Shown piece by piece: positions 62,994-63,122 of a stretch of DNA of 63,122 bases; position 1 is the stretch's first letter, and each line of letters begins with the position of its first letter. The stretch is taken from NCBI RefSeq assembly GCF_000702165.1, contig NZ_JNKU01000006.1, positions 1 through 63,122 of the forward strand. Direction: 5' to 3'. The notes under the pieces are model-generated. The model saw only the letters and a list, made by a program, of their open reading frames with translations, was not told where the DNA came from and did not search any database. The position numbers were made by a program, and so were the translations under genes. Source of the DNA: Sharpea azabuensis DSM 18934. Lineage in GTDB: Bacteria; Bacillota_I; Bacilli_A; Erysipelotrichales; Coprobacillaceae.

Positions 62994-63122
62994 TCAAATT
63001 AAGTGCAACACCTGCGATGAGTTACCCAGTAATTCTTCTTTAGGTGTTTTATATTTTATGCATTTACGTGGCCTGTTATTCAGTAAATTCAGATTCTTTT
63101 TCAGTTCCTCCGGGTCCACTTC
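62994..63122 (-). mobile_element. IS30-family transposase, C-terminal part, cut by window edge
   Basis: The minus strand reads EVDPEELKKNLNLLNNRPRK, CIKYKTPKEELLGNSSQVLH, LI-stop. The N-N-R-P-R-K-C-x-x-Y-K-T-P segment is the conserved end of IS30 transposases just after the catalytic Glu. The element continues beyond the window. The bases after the stop (about 62960-62993) should contain its terminal inverted repeat. Confidence 0.88.

Overview
The window is a dense, low-GC, mostly chromosomal segment of a Bacillota (Firmicutes) genome. Extended Shine-Dalgarno sequences, RNase J, AddAB, PerR, HrcA-type CIRCE sites, a CcpA-type cre site and preQ1-I and THF riboswitches all fit this phylum. The mix of AsnA-type asparagine synthetase, bacterial Pth2, folT/queT ECF S-components, DUF3169 and many small one- to four-gene operons resembles gut Erysipelotrichaceae (for example the Catenibacterium/Kandleria/Holdemanella group). 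The family is an inference and the genus is open.

Layout. The left edge (1-270) is the 5' end of an IS200/IS605 element: TnpA N-terminus, a leader hairpin and a left-end hairpin. The right edge (62994-63122) is the C-terminus of an IS30-family transposase. Between them: thioredoxin and MscS (348-1468, minus); degV (plus); rnj, a degenerate phosphoesterase and a flippase-like membrane protein (2570-6183, plus); a 3-hydroxyacyl-CoA dehydrogenase (minus); groESL behind two CIRCE-like operators (7338-9315); a PPP phosphatase, an orphan EIIB-like protein and hflX; perR-rbr behind a PerR-type box; THF riboswitch-folT-HAD-HAD; an XRE/DUF3169 pair behind palindromic operators; a minus-strand run AIM24/aroE/DUF1461/trmL/rdgB; chbG; PAP2/acetyltransferase/EIIB-like/Lrp; MATE; pepP and a small membrane protein; preQ1 riboswitch-queT; an uncharacterised three-gene operon (27516-29869); PHP phosphatase, pth2, thrB and thrC; asnA; flavodoxin; addBA and a hydrolase-like gene; a heterodimeric ABC exporter with a divergent LysR gene; a lipid-kinase-like and an RNA methylase-like gene; and an O-antigen-ligase-like gene that appears to start at ATT.

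The clearest accessory stretch is 50389-53660, between an autoregulated XRE gene and tRNA-Thr(CGU). It holds an IS3-family scar, about 500 bases without a gene, and a tightly overlapping three-gene operon on the minus strand: a 76-aa protein that looks like a MoaD/ThiS-type ubiquitin-like sulfur carrier ending in Gly-Gly, an E1-like (MoeB/ThiF/HesA) adenylating enzyme, and a family 2 glycosyltransferase with an unassigned C-terminal half. A truncated zinc-ribbon gene follows. No thiamine, molybdopterin or cysteine genes are next to it, so the carrier's purpose is open. It is the best candidate here for an undescribed system.

The right part holds mscL, a ZIP transporter, a membrane protein, preTA (dihydropyrimidine dehydrogenase) with a cre site, a metallophosphoesterase, two very small ORFs and a GH13 alpha-glucosidase with an extra N-terminal domain. 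Recurring themes are stop codons inside terminator hairpins, four-base gene overlaps, enzyme folds that lack catalytic residues (two alpha/beta hydrolases, one phosphoesterase, one EIIB-like protein) and paired operators around promoters.
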